This document shows positions 50,877-53,950 of a DNA stretch of 53,950 nucleotides, one piece after another. Numbering within the stretch: position 1 is the stretch's first letter; every line of letters begins with the position of its first letter. The stretch lies in NCBI GenBank assembly GCA_030658975.1, contig JAUSBL010000031.1:1-53950 (forward strand), given 5' to 3'. The notes beneath the pieces were generated by a model. That model was not told the origin of the DNA, searched no databases, and saw only the letters and a list, made by a program, of their open reading frames with translations. Both the position numbers and the translations under genes were made by a program. Origin of the DNA: Candidatus Latescibacterota bacterium. GTDB lineage: Bacteria > Krumholzibacteriota > Krumholzibacteriia > LZORAL124-64-63.

Positions 50877-50926
50877 TTCGGGCCGACAGTCGATGCAGGC
50901 TGATGCAATGTCGTTATCGGCCCGAA
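50877..50926. repeat. Inverted repeat upstream of the diguanylate cyclase gene
   Basis: Arms TTCGGGCCGA (50877-50886) and TCGGCCCGAA (50917-50926), 10 of 10 paired, around 30 bases that contain GATGCA twice. It lies 18 bases before the ATG at 50859, in the probable leader. It may be a regulatory hairpin, an operator, or the terminator of the gene at 50957. Confidence 0.6.
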
Positions 50927-50956
50927 AGGGGCGGAGTTGAGCGGGATCGACGCCAC

Positions 50957-52105
50957 TCAACCCGCGCCCCCGTCCACCAGCTGCCAGAGGTACCAGGCCG
51001 CCAGCGAGCGGTAAGGGGCCCAGCGCTCGCCGATCGCCGCCATCTCCCTGGCTCTGGGCGTCTCGGCGAGACCGAGGTGCTTCTGCACGCCCTTCTGCAG
51101 GCCCAGGTCGTCGACCGGCCACACGTCGAGCCGGCCGAGGTGGAAGATCAGCATCATCTGGGCGGTCCAGACACCGATGCCCCTGACGGTGCAGAGCGCA
51201 GCGGTCGCCTGCGCGTCGTCGCGGCGGCGCAGCGCGCGCAGGTCGAGCCGGCCGTCGTCGAGGCGCGCGCCGAGGTCGCGCAGGTAGCCGATCTTCTGCG
51301 AGGAGAGGCCGGCGCCGCGCAGCTCCGCGTCGGACAGCGCCGGCAGCTCCTGCGGCGTGGGGAACGCGTCGCCCGGGGTGAGCGCGCGCACGCGCCGCGC
51401 GATGGTGGCGGCGGCCTTCAGGGCGAGCTGCTGGTGCACGATGCTCGTGACCAGCACGTCGTAGGGATCGCGCTTGTCGCCGAAGGCCGGCAGGTAGGGG
51501 CCGGCGCGGCGGATCACGCGGCCCAGCGCGCGGTCGCTGCGCGCGAGGTGGTCCATGCCCGCCTGGTGGCGCGGGCTGAGCACGACCCCCTCGCGGTGCA
51601 GCAGGCGGACCTTCAGGTCGGTGCCGCCGGGGGCCGAGAAGCCGCCCAGCGCGCCGTCCGCCGCGAGCACGCGGTGGCAGGGCACCAGCAGGGGCAGCGG
51701 GTTGCGGGCCATGACCGTGCCGACGGCGCGCGAGGCCCCCGGCGAGCCGGCGCGTTTGGCGAGTTCCGCGTAGCTCACCGTCGCGCCGGGCGGGACCCGG
51801 CACAGGGCGCGCGAAACCTTGCGCGCGAAGGGCGGCAGACGCTCGAGGTCCAGGGGCACGTCGCGGAAGTCGTCGGGCTTGCCGGCCAGGTGGGAGCGCA
51901 CGCGGCGCGCGAGGTCGCGCACGGCGGCCGGGGGCCGCGCCGGGTACTCGCGGCCGGGCGCGGCGCGTTCCAGCAGCTCGCGCACGGCGCTCTCCGTGAG
52001 ATCGGGCAGGGCCAGGGAGTCGACCCCGCGACGCGTCCAGGTCAGGCCCCAGGGGCCGAGCGTGGAGGCGAAAACGGCGGCGCCGGGGGCGAGATCGCGG
52101 AACAT
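50957..52105 (-). CDS. Ogt-AlkA fusion: O6-alkylguanine-DNA alkyltransferase plus 3-methyladenine DNA glycosylase
   Basis: 382 residues joining two alkylation-repair enzymes. The N-terminal half (about 1-175) is an MGMT/Ogt protein: [20 protein letters not shown], then [20 protein letters not shown] with the alkyl-acceptor Cys in PCHRV, and [19 protein letters not shown]. The C-terminal half (about 180-375) is an HhH-GPD glycosylase: [20 protein letters not shown], the hairpin [20 protein letters not shown] and the catalytic Asp in [13 protein letters not shown]. It would remove O6-alkylguanine and 3-methyladenine from one polypeptide. No Ada-type zinc or AraC domain is fused, so it is not self-regulated by that means. 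Divergent from the radical SAM gene. Confidence 0.92.
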   Translation of the reverse strand: MFRDLAPGAAVFASTLGPWGLTWTRRGVDSLALPDLTESAVRELLERAAPGREYPARPPAAVRDLARRVRSHLAGKPDDFRDVPLDLERLPPFARKVSRALCRVPPGATVSYAELAKRAGSPGASRAVGTVMARNPLPLLVPCHRVLAADGALGGFSAPGGTDLKVRLLHREGVVLSPRHQAGMDHLARSDRALGRVIRRAGPYLPAFGDKRDPYDVLVTSIVHQQLALKAAATIARRVRALTPGDAFPTPQELPALSDAELRGAGLSSQKIGYLRDLGARLDDGRLDLRALRRRDDAQATAALCTVRGIGVWTAQMMLIFHLGRLDVWPVDDLGLQKGVQKHLGLAETPRAREMAAIGERWAPYRSLAAWYLWQLVDGGAG

Positions 52106-52244
52106 GACGGCCTCCGATGCGGGACACGGCGCGGTAGCCCGGCCACGGCCGATGGGTTAGCTTGTGGGTCAGCTCGGCCGCGCGCATCGTACCCCGGCGG
52201 GCCGCGCGGACGCAACCCGGACCCCGCAGCGTTGGAGTTCGCAG

Positions 52245-53950
<1,706 letters not shown>

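Noticed and set aside
50877-50926. Cyclic di-GMP riboswitch before the GGDEF gene
   Set aside because: None of the conserved GEMM-I core (CACGCACAGGGCAAACC-like) is present; kept only as an inverted repeat.

Overview
This is a high-GC (roughly 70% by eye), densely packed segment of a diderm bacterial chromosome. LPS-core genes (HldD and glycosyltransferases), a TolC-type tripartite pump, TonB/ExbBD and a TonB-dependent receptor all point to an outer membrane. PorV-like proteins and cargo proteins ending in T9SS/FlgD-like Ig domains suggest the FCB side of the tree, perhaps an Eisenbacteria- or Krumholzibacteriota-like lineage; that placement is inference. I saw no tRNA, rRNA, insertion sequence, prophage or CRISPR array.

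Layout. 1-5730: RND efflux operon (TolC, adaptor, permease; permease cut by the window edge). 5839-9427: surface-sugar genes (hexapeptide acyltransferase, GT4, a GT2 with a probable CTG start, hldD). 9502-10179: small secreted OB-fold protein behind a low-GC gap. 10783-12369: rpsD with a good promoter and terminator, and a Crp/Fnr regulator. 12529-27655: one co-directional run of eight genes: a 2,261-residue repetitive cargo protein, a PorV-like protein, a 1,016-residue TPR protein, ExbB, two ExbD (one lacking the usual membrane aspartate), TonB and a secreted protein with an OmpA-like tail. 28165-31453: a methyltransferase, a HesB/IscA-like SELENOPROTEIN whose in-frame UGA would hide its first third from ordinary gene calling, and a secreted OB-fold/T9SS-tail protein. 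31692-33655: gpmI with a stand-alone cyclic-nucleotide-binding-like protein. 33774-38303: TPP-riboswitch operon for thiamine salvage (TonB receptor, thiamine pyrophosphokinase, sodium:solute symporter). 38305-43701: DUF3078-like protein, large LamG/Ig/T9SS-tail protein, arginine deiminase, small secreted protein. 43832-46754: NamZ-like exo-muramidase next to a MurU-AmgK fusion, a compact MurNAc salvage operon. 46891-53950: oligopeptidase B, 7TM-GGDEF diguanylate cyclase, Ogt-AlkA fusion, and a YgiQ-type radical SAM protein cut by the window edge.

The most striking points are the HesB-like selenoprotein with a SECIS-like hairpin, the NamZ/MurU-AmgK operon, the Ton/Exb-PorV-giant-cargo operon with an Asp-to-Asn ExbD paralogue, and a shared C-terminal tail (NED-x2-[FW]G-x2-K-x-LYR) on two otherwise unlike secreted proteins.
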